Assembly (NCBI RefSeq): GCF_030272615.1
Contig: NC_081411.1
Location: 827,752,897 to 827,816,896, forward strand
Reading direction: 5' to 3'
Source of the DNA: Cryptomeria japonica
Taxonomy: Eukaryota; Streptophyta; Pinopsida; Cupressales; Cupressaceae
DNA length: 64,000 nucleotides
Part shown: one piece after another, positions 43,880-54,241 of the stretch
Numbering within the stretch: the stretch's first letter is position 1
How the letters are laid out: the number at the start of each line of letters is the position of its first letter
Notes under the pieces: generated by a model
Seen by the model: only the letters and a program-made list of their open reading frames with translations
What the model was told of the DNA's origin: nothing
The model's database searches: none
Program-made: the position numbers and the translations under genes

Positions 43880-44300
43880 AATGACCTCTTAAAAATATAT
43901 AATATTAAACAATGTAATAAAAAACTAATAATATAAAATTATAAATTATATAATAATAATATTAAACAACATTATAAAATATAAACATTATAAATTTATA
44001 AATAAACATTATAAAATAAACATTATAATTTATAATATAAACATTATAATTATTAAACCTAAAATTTAAAATAAACATTATATTATAAAATAAATATTAT
44101 AATATAAACATTATAAATAAACATTATAATTTATAAACATTATATTATAAAATAAATATTATAAACATTATATTATAAAATAAATATTATAATATAAACA
44201 TTATATTATAAAATAAATATTATAAACATTATATTATAAAATAAATATTATATTATAAACATTATAAATAAACATTATAATTACATTATAATTATTAAAC
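43880..44300. repeat. AT-only minisatellite in the hAT 5' region
   Basis: Repeats of AAACATTATA and TATTATAAAATAAATATT in variable order, almost without G. It lies between the transposase start and the GC-rich block, where the promoter of the transposase would be expected. Confidence 0.85.
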
Positions 44301-44329
44301 CTAAATTTTTTTTAAAAAAATGGTGGCCT

Positions 44330-44660
44330 ACCTGTGCAAGGCGCGCAATGGTGGCTGGTGGGTAGCAAGTAGCAATCGTGGCGGACTGGTAGCGGATGTG
44401 GCGGGTTGGCGCCGTGGTGGACTGCAACTCTCATGGGCACTGAGCGGACTGCAACTCCCGTGGGCGTCAGGCGGATTGAGCAATGGCGACTCCCTGGCGG
44501 ACAAGGCAATGGCGACTCCTTGGTGGACTGGGCAATAGCGACTCCCGCAGGCAATGGCGACTCCCGTGGGCGTGGTGGACTAGTAGCACTAGGAACCGTG
44601 GGCAATGGCGACTCTCGTGGGCGTGACTGCAACTCCCGTGGCAGTCGGCAACTTGAGACC
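44330..44660. repeat. GC-rich minisatellite in the hAT 5' region
   Basis: Degenerate repeats of about 20-25 bp around GCAATGGCGACTCCCGTGGG, with variants GACTGCAACTCCCGTGGGC. Sharp composition change from the AT block next to it. It accounts for the overlapping proline/arginine-rich ORFs seen here in several frames. Confidence 0.82.
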
Positions 44661-44859
44661 TCAACTCCAGTGGCCGCCCTATTTATTAAAACCTTGACGA
44701 AACCCTAAAACGCAAGCAAAAAAAAACCTTTTTTTGCAACCCTAAACTTTAATTCGAATTTAATCGAATTTTTTAGGGTTTTTGCAGAATGTTTCAAGTT
44801 CGGCAAATTTCAAACTTCAAGGTTGAAATTCGGCCGAACCTGGTGACTTAGGTTGTTAC

Positions 44860-45547
44860 TATGCTAGAATGTTGTTGGAACTTGTAAAGATCAGGTAACT
44901 TGTGACATCTCTCTTACTAGGCTAATGTTAGACATTGTTTCGTATTTTCCTTCAAAGTGGCAATCTATGTTGAATCAAGATCTCTAGGATGGGTACATGC
45001 TTTACCATTTTGTCAAGAAAGGAGAGTATAGTAGATTCTGTTTACTACATAGAGGAGGTTGGTTAGCAATAATGGCTTTATTGACAAACACAATAAGGAC
45101 ATTGTAGTTTCAATTTTCTATATGGAGGAGGTTAGTTAGCAATAACAATATGATTTACAAATGCAACAAAATCTACAGGATTCAATTAAAAGTGCCTTTG
45201 AAGTTTATCATAAGAAAAACCAAATATTCTATCCAAGAGAAAGCAACATGAGAATAGGGAAACAAATATAGGCATGGGAAAAATAATAATAGATATAGGC
45301 AAACAAAAAAACACATTAAAACTTGTAAAGGTGTAATTTGGAATTAGAGTTTCACCAAGTAGGATAAGACCACTAATTAACCAAATTAGCCAATACATTG
45401 AAAGAGGGATGAACCTAATAGATCTAGCCTCAATCCAAATAAGGAAAGGGCTGGAATTCTGATTAGATTCACTGGTTAGGGTTTGGTTCCCTTTTTCTAA
45501 ATTGAAATTGGATTTGTAGTTGTGAAATTAGGGCAAAATGAGGGATA
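44860..45547. other. No gene seen
   Basis: AT-rich flank between the hAT element and the TRIM. No family is recognised. Confidence 0.4.
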
Positions 45548-45552
45548 ATTGA

Positions 45553-45687
45553 TGTTGGTGTTGGAAATAAGCCACACTCGAACCGACGATGGATTGGTCC
45601 AAGAGGGGCCAGTAGCTCAGTGGTAGAGCACTCCAGCAGCATATGGAAGGTCCTAGGTTCGAGTCCTAGCTGGTCCATGTCTCAACA
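45553..45687 (+). repeat. TRIM 5' LTR
   Basis: 135 bp, TGTTGGTGTTGG to TCTCAACA. Contains the tRNA-like domain at 45606-45677. Confidence 0.95.
45606..45677 (+). tRNA. tRNA-like domain inside the TRIM 5' LTR
   Basis: 72 nt that fold as a cloverleaf. The acceptor stem pairs GGGCCAG with CTGGTCC (one G-T pair), the D stem pairs GCTC with GAGC, and the T stem pairs CTAGG with CCTAG around TTCGAGT. Spacing between D and T arms is canonical and the anticodon position would read AGC, resembling alanine tRNA, but the anticodon stem pairs poorly and position 33 is C rather than T. A box TAGCTCAGTGGT (45613-45624) and B box GGTTCGAGTCC (45656-45666) match consensus. I read it as a Pol III promoter captured by the LTR, not a working tRNA gene. 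Confidence 0.6.
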
Positions 45688-45700
45688 TGGTATCAGAGCC
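45688..45700 (+). other. TRIM primer binding site
   Basis: TGGTATCAGAGCC immediately follows the LTR; perfect complement of plant initiator methionine tRNA 3' end. Confidence 0.95.
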
Positions 45701-45742
45701 AGGTCCAGGCTAGGAGCCCCAAGCACATGAGAGGTGTGGCTT

Positions 45743-45751
45743 AAGGGGGGG
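45743..45751 (+). other. TRIM polypurine tract
   Basis: AAGGGGGGG directly before the 3' LTR. Confidence 0.92.
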
Positions 45752-45886
45752 TGTTGGTGTTGGAAATAAGCCACACCCGGACCGACGATGGATTGGTCCA
45801 AGAGGGGCCAGTAGCTCAGTGGTAGAGCACTCCAACAACGTATGGAATGTCCTAGGTTCGAGTCCTAGCTGGTCCATGTCTCAACA
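45752..45886 (+). repeat. TRIM 3' LTR
   Basis: 135 bp, six differences from the 5' LTR, four of them in the anticodon-arm and variable-loop region of the tRNA-like domain. Confidence 0.95.
45805..45876 (+). tRNA. tRNA-like domain inside the TRIM 3' LTR
   Basis: Same cloverleaf as in the 5' LTR with acceptor, D and T arms and both Pol III boxes unchanged (A box 45812-45823, B box 45855-45865). The anticodon region has changed (AAC at the anticodon position), so selection or age has spared the promoter part but not the decoding part. Confidence 0.6.
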
Positions 45887-45891
45887 ATTGA

Positions 45892-47839
45892 GGTAAATTG
45901 ACAAAACAAGTAAGTTACAAATGTCCCATAGAGCCACCAACTGAGGTTTGGGCAAAATAAGATGTTTAGAACCTATTCGTTGAAGATTGGCTTGATTTTT
46001 CGGGACCAGGTAGCACAGATCCGCCCTCCTCTTCCGAATTTTTCTCTGTCAAAAGCTGACTTGTTTGTCATTGTTGACTCTGTTGGATTTCTCGAGCACA
46101 ACTCCTAAACTTGTTTCCTGCACATAGAAAGAGAAGGAGAGATGTTGTGGATAGGGGTTTGCCTAAGTTAAACCTCGGTTTATGAATTAACCTTGAATGA
46201 AATAATGCAAATACTGAAATAAATATTAAGGACATATACCCCAGATTTGCAATTGTTGGTGGTGATGCAATGCTCTTTGAATGTAATCACTTATGTTGAT
46301 TGTAATGTCATGACAAACACATGTATATGAAAACCTAATCACACACACATGCTTGCATGAAGATTGATGTATGTTTTCTCCACAATGTTTGAATGATGAA
46401 TATGTAGCCTTGAATCTCTGAAGGTGCTTAATGATGAATGCTTCATAGATGGGCGAATAATTGGGATGGAGTCTTAGATTTAAAATGAATTGATAGGATG
46501 TCTTTATATAGTGTTCCCTAGTTGAATTACCGATTAGGCTGACCTCCAACGATCATGTGTAGCCCTGGGGATCAAATTCTATCAGGGAGATATAGCACCT
46601 ACCCCATTTTAAATTGGGGCCCCTTTGAGAGGGACTAGGGCTTTTTGGGGCGCCTTGGTCCTTCTACAAAGATAACCAAAATTAGCAGCCAGGGGGGAGG
46701 GTATCCCACAGTGGGACCCACCAAAGGGTGTACATGACATCAAAAATGGGTAATGGGGTCAAATTAGACCTAGAGAGGGGATGAGGATTTGACACGCTAA
46801 AGTAGAAGCACGAACATGAGGTGTAAATTGGTATGGTGACAATTTACGATGCTACAAAACCATCAAGCGTTGAGAAAGATAGAAGATTTTCAACTCGGGA
46901 GAAAGTTATATAAGAAAGGGAACAAATTTGAAGGTACTCGATTTTCATAAGTATTTTGCTCTCACAGGAACTGACATTAACTCTTGTTACTGAAGTAAAA
47001 GGAGAAAGAGTTGAGAGACTTTTGGAAATTTAACAAAAGTGCAAATGGTGGTCAAACATGACATCAATATGACATCGCAACATGAAGAGGAGGGAAATTG
47101 AATTAAAAAAAAAAGAAATAATGGGGAAGATAAGATTGCTAATATAAAGTTTTTTTGAGTTGAGACATATAGCCAGAAGCAACAGGAAAGCAGTGATCAA
47201 CTCAGATTACATGAAGAAGAAGATATATGTAACATTTTTAATTAGTCTTGATATTTTAGTAATGTCATGATTAGAGGTTGATTAACAACGTGAAGATAGT
47301 CATCTACATTGAAACACATTGGTAGGCATTTGATTGGAAACTGATTTTGGTGAATGCATAAGATGTATAACAAAATTCTTTCACACATTGCAACTTAAAA
47401 ATTGGATGCTATCCACTTCGAATACCTTGTTAGTGAATCTAATTTATTAAGATCTTGATTTTAAATCTTAGACTAGTTAGAAGCAAAGATTGGAGGGTGA
47501 ATTCTGATTCTTACTAAACTCTATTTTTTGTGTTTGAGAAAGATAGAGACAAATGCAAGATAGAAATTTTTTCCAGACTCCAGATGAAGATTTTTGGGTT
47601 GTTTGAGTCTTTCACAAATACCAGAGAGTCATTTGAGCTTAGTGATTTGCTAGCTATCCAACATGTTCTGTCAGGCTAGCATAATTTTGGAAAGACGTTT
47701 GAGACTTTGAATGATATTTACTATAACACATTAATAATTGTTATATGACCGATGTTCAAGCATTCAAATTGCAGAATGAAATTTTTGGTGATGTTAGTTT
47801 GATGTTTGGATTCTTATGTAGGCAGTTTCAAAATAATTT
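45892..47839. other. No gene seen
   Basis: No coding family or complete mobile element is recognised. ORFs are short and without motifs. Confidence 0.4.
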
Positions 47840-47847
47840 GCAAAATG

Positions 47848-48489
47848 CTAAGATATCGAATTCGTGCACTAGAGGTTGGAATCTAGTTCGGGTGCGAACT
47901 GGAATTGGGTACGGGTTGGGTTCGCACTTGGGTTCGTCCTGGGTGCGGTTTGTGTGCTCAAATTCCCAATGATAGTAGACAATGACGATGGTAGTGGAAG
48001 GTAATGCGCTCTCATTGCAGCCTTGATGGCCTACGATTTCAATCATGAAATTTTGTTTTCCTGTCACCAATTTTGCAAGGTCAAAAATATATAATATTTA
48101 AAAATATGTCAACAAATAAATCTATATGCTAAACTAATTATTATGTAGACCCTATTTTCCAAAAGAAATTGTATTATTATGTTTAATATTATTACATGTT
48201 TGGTCAAAATGTATTATTACTTTTAATATAAGCGCAGAACTATTGATTAATTAATTTATTTAATATTTATTAATTTTTTAGTTTTTTTAATAAATTCATT
48301 TATATATTTTTTGCAAGCGAGTTTTTGGAATACAGACTGTGTGAATTTTTTGATCAACATTTCGGATCACACTCTGTCATATATATATATATATCAGTAC
48401 CCGTACCTGTACCCAAGGAAAAAAATTGTCGTACCCACATACTCGATTTTGCATCCGTACCCGCACCAATACCCAAATTAGCAACTTAG
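47848..48489. mobile_element. Non-autonomous hAT-like element (642 bp)
   Basis: Perfect 8-bp duplication GCAAAATG (47840-47847, 48490-48497). Ends CTAAGATATCGAATTCG and, inverted, CTAAGTTGCTAATTTGG share the CTAAG terminus of the complete hAT element at 41462. The subterminal zones carry inverted GGGTACGGGT/ACCCGTACC motifs. No ORF of note; the centre is AT-rich with a TATATATATATA run near 48380. Confidence 0.82.
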
Positions 48490-48497
48490 GCAAAATG

Positions 48498-49092
48498 TTT
48501 AGATTTGTGGTCATTAAAGATTGCAGAAAATAATTTCAATCACAAGTGAAATTCAAGAGCTGTGATGTTAATAGCTACACCAAAACATGATAGCCTTCCT
48601 GAAGTTTACCCCAATTCTACAAACATCTACTCTGGGTGACAACATAATATTGTGTAGCTTGGGGTGATGTTTAAAACACTTCCAGTTTGCTTGACATTGT
48701 TTTCTTGGTGGATTTCCTAGAAAAAGTCTTTTGAGTTTGAAAATCCAATTAAACAACTTAGAGTTCAAAACTTATTGCATTTGGTTGAGTGTTGTTGCTA
48801 AGCCTAGATCACCTTTTTAGATATTTCAACAGATATATAGGATGACGATGCACTTTAGCAAGGTTGTTTGCTTTTAAGTTCTAAGTAATAGCTGACAAAA
48901 TCTAATTTTGAAAATTATGTCTCATATTTTCTAAAAATTTCTTGTTATTCATATGTTTCAGACTTAAAAAGTTCCATTCTAATTAATTTTAAGAAGGCTT
49001 TTGAACATTTTTTTGTGACGAGTTTCATTTCAAAGGTGATAGTTAAATTTGGAAAGAAATGAGCACATTTTTTTTGTTTCATGTATTTTTAG
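48498..49092. other. No gene seen
   Basis: No recognisable feature. Confidence 0.4.
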
Positions 49093-49280
49093 TGTTAGGA
49101 AAATGGTGTCTCAACCTTGCAGTAATAAAAGGTTACTGTTGATAAATGAGCGTGGGGGCTTGCAAGGGGGTGGTGTACATTTCTTAAATTGCTATTAAGA
49201 GAAAGCATGTGCCTGACTTATATTGAGTTGAATGCACATTGACTTTATGTATCTTTGTCAGGAAAATGGTGTCTCAACCT
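49093..49280. repeat. Duplicated LTR-like start, left part
   Basis: AGGAAAATGGTGTCTCAACCT occurs at about 49098 and 49259, 163 bp apart, after TGTT and TGTC respectively, and resembles the start of the inner copia LTR (GGTGTCTCAAAC). The first copy continues with AATAAAAGGTTACTGTTGA; the second is interrupted by the 2.9-kb solo LTR and continues at 52204 with AATAAAAGGTTACTATTGA. Confidence 0.7.
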
Positions 49281-52198
49281 TGTTGATGTGTTTTTTATGC
49301 ACTTCATACAAAAAATAAAATACCAAGGTATATCTTATCCTCTTTTGAACAAAATCTCCTCAAATGCTGAACTAAGTGATCACTTGAGGTGACTCCAAGA
49401 TTCCAAATGTCAGGGCTTGACGTGTGGATAAGCTCAATAGTTTGATGTGATATTGTTGGAATCACAAGGGGGACTTACATTTATACTTGAATTCTTGCTT
49501 GAATGCGATTGGAATGTAGAAATTTACTTTATTTGAAAAAAACGATAAAAGGGATTGAGGGTTTAGAGAAATCTAATCTACTCCTAAGATCAATGGTAGC
49601 ATTGGATCATGCTTGGATGGACACATTCCTCAAACTGGGCTTTTGCTTCATCATGTTGCCAACAAAGACAAAACTGATGCGATCTTCCAAGGTAAATGAA
49701 AGGTTTTCATATCATGAAGATTCATCCAAATACCCAATATACTGGCGCAACTTGAATAAACATATCTAGAATTGAACTTAGCACATCTTGATGTTTAGGC
49801 TAACTATGCACTGTAATTGAAAATCATCCAACCACAAGTAGTATGAACCAAGGAATCTTCAACATCCCACACATTACTCCATCACAATCAATGAACTTCA
49901 TCTAGCATGAGTATCCGACAAGAAACCATGCAATATGTAGAAGAAACACCACTATCCACCATGAATTCAATGAGAAGGATATTTGTCAAGCTTGGCAATA
50001 ATTTTTGCCTTCTCCTCATACTCTACTTTAGCTACCTAATGTCTATTGACCTTTACAAATGAGAGAGTGGAGCCTTATATAGTGCTGTCAATACAATTGA
50101 ATGGCCATGATCCACATCAATGGCCAAGATTGAAAGATAGAAACCCTAATCAGGGTTTGTTATACCCATAACATAACATTTAATGCTTGACCAATGATAA
50201 AATTACAATTTAGGACACATGCCTAACATTGAATTCCGACCAATGAGAGAAGAGGTTAGGTAAGATAAACAATATTTGATGAAGTCACATGTGTCACTTG
50301 CTACACCCCTAAATGGGTTAGGTTTGTTGAACTTTGTGCCACCGCATGAGGTAGCTGTCCTCGTTGGAAAAGTCAAGTGCATCGAATTTGGACGCCTCGA
50401 GTTAGAATGATGTGATTGGGTTGAAGGTGACTAGACGCCACCTCATTATGTTCATGTTGCAGATCATCGCAAGTGTTTGTGATTTGGGTAATGTCTCTTG
50501 ATACTCAACATTTCCAAGCTTGTGATGATAATCATATTGCTCAAGTCGACCCTCTAACCTTGTTTGATTCTTTTAACTTGTCTTGATTACTTTCACTTAT
50601 CCTTCTTTATACTTGAGAATTCACCTTGAACCTTGCATTAGACCTTAATTCCTTCACTTGAAGCCTTCATCTTGGATTACCATCCTGTTGTACTGGCAAC
50701 AATTCTTGGATTTTCTAAGGAAATTCAAGATAGTTGTAAAATTTCTTCCTTATTTGATTCTTACGCTTGCTACGTTGAGATGTTCCTTGATTTGCTATGT
50801 TGAAGTATGAATCTAGATATTGTAAGTGTTGCCCTCTTCATGTGGTGGAAAATTTCTTCATTCCATGTTCCACGTCCTCTATCCCTTGCCTGCATCAAAC
50901 CTGGAAAAACAAGGAAAGAACCTTGAATTATGATGGTGAACAAAACCCTAAGTAAGTAAAAATGCAAAATACTCACAAAATTCACTTCATGAAGTCCATC
51001 AAAATCTGGAAATGACATTTTTCACTTGAAAAACTGGAGTTTCAGGTCTGGAAATGGTGATGTTTCTGGCCTGATTTTCTTCCTTTATAGGTCTGATTTC
51101 TCAATTTTGCAAGTCTGATTTCACCCTGATCTGCCTTTGGTCATGGATCTTGACCAGACAAGGAAAATGTCATGACTACTGTGGATTCGAGGCAATGAAG
51201 GAAGTAGTTGCTGATGACTGCTGTGGATTTTGGGCAGTGGGGGAAAAATTCTACATTGGCTGTGGATTTGAGGCAGTGAGGGAAGAATTTGACTTATGGT
51301 TTGGATTTTGGCTAGCAAGGGAAAGTTGCAAGGAAGGCTGTTGATTTTTTTTTTGGTGGGGGGAGGAAAAATGTGAGGATGGCCGTGGATTTTGGGTAGT
51401 AAAGGATTAAATCTTCCTTGTTGTTCAAGCTTGTTGACTTCAAGCACTTAGTTGATCAATTCACTTATCCTTCAATATCTCATTCAATTCACTCCAAGTC
51501 AAGGATTGAGCAAGTTCAACGTTTCATCTTCACTTCAAGGATCAATCTTGCCACATCCATACTTGAGGCTTAGATTTGAGGAACTCAGGGAAAAATCATA
51601 TCTAGGCTGTGGATTTGAGCATGTAAAGGAAAGATCACTTTCTTCCACCTCGAGTTGACCACTTCATTGCTTTCACCAAGTGTAGAATGACTTGCTCATA
51701 AGGTTGACTTGGTGTTTTCTTTCTATTTGGTCATCACTTAGACCTTTGTTGATCCTCATCAAGCATATTATCTTATACATTTGATCATCACTTCTTTGAT
51801 CGTTCCTTGCCTCCATGCTCTAACCTAAGGATGTCCACTTGCTTGCTTGACTGCTCATCATCCTTAAGACTCATATCACGACTTGACCTAAAGGTTGTAT
51901 TGCGAACCATCACTTAATGATAATCTTGACTCTCACCTATTATTTGACATTCACTTATCACTTAAGCTCTTAGAGTTGCGAAGACTCCAAACTAGTCTAG
52001 AGGGGGACTTGACCGCCGTTGGACTTCTCGACTTGATCACATCTTGACGACAAAGGCATTGCATCCCCTCACAAGCAAGAGGTTAAAGACACCAAAACTA
52101 CTGCCAAGCTAGATAACTAAGCTAAAACAACTATGCTAGAAAGCTAAAAAGTGGGGGTCCCCATTTGCAATGGGGTGATGTGTGGAAACGTCACAACA
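49281..52198 (+). mobile_element. Large solo LTR (2918 bp)
   Basis: Runs TGTTGATGTGTT to GTCACAACA and is flanked by a perfect 5-bp duplication AACCT (49276-49280, 52199-52203). The uninterrupted duplicate upstream (near 49110) confirms the empty site. No primer site, gag or pol lies inside and I see no internal LTR pair, so it is best read as a solo LTR of an unusually long-LTR family. A non-coding LARD-type element is the alternative. The orientation is set by the TG-CA ends only. Confidence 0.75.
51170..51410. repeat. Degenerate GCTGTGGATTT repeats in the large solo LTR
   Basis: Five or six loosely spaced units around CTGTGGATTTTGGGCAGTG with AAGGGAAAA-type spacers, 50-60 bp each. Another similar unit is near 51605. 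Confidence 0.65.
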
Positions 52199-52203
52199 AA
52201 CCT

Positions 52204-52620
52204 TACAATAATAAAAGGTTACTATTGATAAATGAGCGCCCTTGAAAGCCACATTTTATGTATAATTTATCATTGTAAATCTTTAGCATTTATAATTAGG
52301 TCATTGATCTAACTTTGGATATTTTGTGTGCTGTGTTTTCCCTAGAAGGAAACCCTATTTTATGAGGGCATTGTATTACAGCCAAGTATTGCGATGTATT
52401 TTGAGAGTCTGATTGCTGTTGAGTTACCTTTGGATCTTCGTTGGTGATACTTCTGTGAGAAGCTTGCTTTGCAAGTATATTGTAATCTATTTTTGATTTT
52501 TGAATAATATATTGGACAACTTTTGGAGTGTGGGGTTTTTTTGTCGAAAGGGTTATCCTTACATAAATCACTATGTTGTGGTATGTGTTGTCACAATTGT
52601 GGTGTATGTTGTCACAAACG
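52204..52620 (+). repeat. LTR-like sequence, right part
   Basis: Continuation of the interrupted LTR-like repeat. It contains the copia-type tail TATTGTAATC, TTGAATAATATATTGG, then TCGAAAGGGTTATCC, in the same order as the tail of the inner copia LTR. The right end and primer site are not clear. Confidence 0.45.
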
Positions 52621-52981
52621 TTTGCACCCTTGCTGAGTTATCAACCTAGCAACCTTGTGAAACACGAAAACAACTCCAAAGTGTGGGACCTTGCGCAAGG
52701 GGGTTGAATTTCTGGAGAACGCTGACTTATCCAGTTGTAGGTGTTGAACCAACCTAACACGTCAAATTCTACTCCTAAACCTACACTAACAACTTGCAGG
52801 AAAAAAGAGGCAAGAAAATGCATAAAGTAAATAGGTGATGCACCAAGGTAAGGGATGTCTTTTTCCTTGCCCCAAAATGACACCAAGAATCAATCAAAAT
52901 ATTCTGGAGATGCACAAACTTCAATTGCATGAATGACACCAAACGCATGTATGGAGGTTAGGGTTCGGTGAATGTCAAAAG

Positions 52982-54241
52982 TGTTAAAATATTCAATGTT
53001 ATTAAACAATAGAGCGAAAGCTCTATATAAAGAATTTACAAGAGACGATGTTTCTAAAAGAAACAATTGTAAACTGAAGCTAAAAAATAGAAACTAACTA
53101 AAGACGACTAAGATGACTAAGATGACCATTAAAGAATTTGGAGAACTTATGGATAACACAAATTATCCACAAACTTTTGTAGATGAACATGACGCCCCAA
53201 AACAGACTGCAAGAAGCCACGATTTTTGAGGAAAAAATTGCCAAACCCAGAAACTGAAATTTACAAAGCATTCTTTTTCTTTTTTTGGAAAAAACGATAA
53301 AAACCCTAAGACAGGAACATTTTTGAGGATAAAATCAGGCAAATACCAACACGATTTTTGAGGCAAAAATTAAAAAAACGCTTACAATAATTATAAACCT
53401 TACAGAATAATTTTGAAGTTAAAATAATTATTAACCAAACAAAATATTTCTTTTTAGGATAAAAATTATAATACCCAATAGAATAATTTTTTTAGGATAA
53501 AAATTATTAAAACCCTCCCAAAATTTTTTGAGGGAAAAAGTTATTAAAACCCATCAAAATTTTTTAAGGGATTTTTTTTTAATAAAACCCATTAGAACGT
53601 CTCTAGGTGATCAAACAAAGAGGGAGATTGCGTGCCCTAGTCACATTGTTGTAGGGAGATGAAGACATTGAACAAGGCCCGATGCCACAAAGCCTTAGAC
53701 TGCAAGTACAGAGGATCTGAAACCCTAGGTTGCAGGATGAGAAATACAAATGCGAGTTGCAGATCTGAAACACCATAATTGGGAATAGAAACCAGAAATC
53801 AGTGGGCACAAAAAAACAAAAGAAAACCTCCACGATCTTCAAACGCAGCACCCAAACTGCCCACGAACCCACAAAAAATTTGAATTATATCTCCAGAAGA
53901 GCCCATGAAATTTTGCAAAGATTTCAACAAAACCTTGAACAATTTATAAAAAATCGAAAAAACAAATTTCTGGAAAACATTCTAGATAAGAAGAGGTTAC
54001 AATTTTTTTCTCAAAAAATTCACCAAATTTTATGAAATCCCATTGGCTCGCTCTGATTCCATGTTAAATTATTCGATGTTATTAAACAATAGAGTGAGAG
54101 CTCTATATAAAGAATTCACAAGAGACGTGTTTCTAAAAGAAACAATTGTCAACTGAAGCTGAAAAAATAGAAACTAATTAAAGGCGACTAAGATGACTAA
54201 GAAGACTAAGATGACCATTAAAGAAACATTATAATACTTAT
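52982..54241 (-). mobile_element. Reverse TRIM-like element with short LTRs
   Basis: Direct repeats of about 160-180 bp (52982-53151 and 54062-54241) both begin TGTTAAA on the + strand (LTR end TTAACA on the minus strand). Next to the second lies the primer site TGGAATCAGAGCGAG in minus orientation (54047-54061). The interior of about 0.9 kb has no gag or pol, only degenerate AGGATAAAAATTATTAAAACCC-type repeats (53380-53590) and short ORFs. The outer ends are uncertain; a possible AAAAG duplication is weak. Confidence 0.65.
54047..54061 (-). other. Primer binding site of the reverse TRIM-like element
   Basis: Minus-strand TGGAATCAGAGCGAG abuts the LTR end TTAACA, one change from the TGGTATCAGAGC core. 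Confidence 0.65.

Larger units (their letters stand above)
41462..44851 (-). mobile_element. Near-complete hAT DNA transposon (3390 bp)
   Basis: Terminal inverted repeats start CTAAGTCACCAGGTTCG at both ends (17 bp identical). A perfect 8-bp target duplication GTTGTTAC occupies 41454-41461 and 44852-44859. It encodes a BED-finger hAT transposase on the minus strand. The subterminal regions are rich in TTCGAATTCG-type motifs. Target length, transposase and inverted ends agree on the hAT superfamily. Perfect flanks and long open frames suggest fairly recent insertion; one frameshift would block activity. Confidence 0.95.
45553..45886 (+). mobile_element. Complete 334-bp TRIM/SMART-type LTR element
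   Basis: Two 135-bp LTRs (45553-45687, 45752-45886) with TGTTGG starts and CAACA ends flank a 64-bp interior made of little more than a primer site (TGGTATCAGAGCC) and a purine tract (AAGGGGGGG). A perfect 5-bp target duplication ATTGA (45548-45552, 45887-45891) proves a complete insertion. The LTRs differ at six positions by my count. It has no coding capacity and must be mobilised in trans. Each LTR contains a tRNA-like domain with canonical Pol III A and B boxes. No run of four T occurs within the element; the first is at 45996. Confidence 0.96.

Noticed and set aside
44312-44708. Overlapping Arg/Pro-rich ORFs on both strands
   Set aside because: They are generated by the GC-rich minisatellite in the hAT element, where all frames stay open.
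45606-45677. A functional alanine tRNA gene
   Set aside because: The anticodon stem pairs poorly, position 33 is not T, no T-run terminator follows, and an identical arrangement occurs in the second LTR of a complete retroelement. It is part of the LTR.
45469-45678. Minus-strand 69-codon ORF containing LEPRT and CSTTELLA
   Set aside because: This is the usual spurious translation of the reverse strand of a tRNA sequence.
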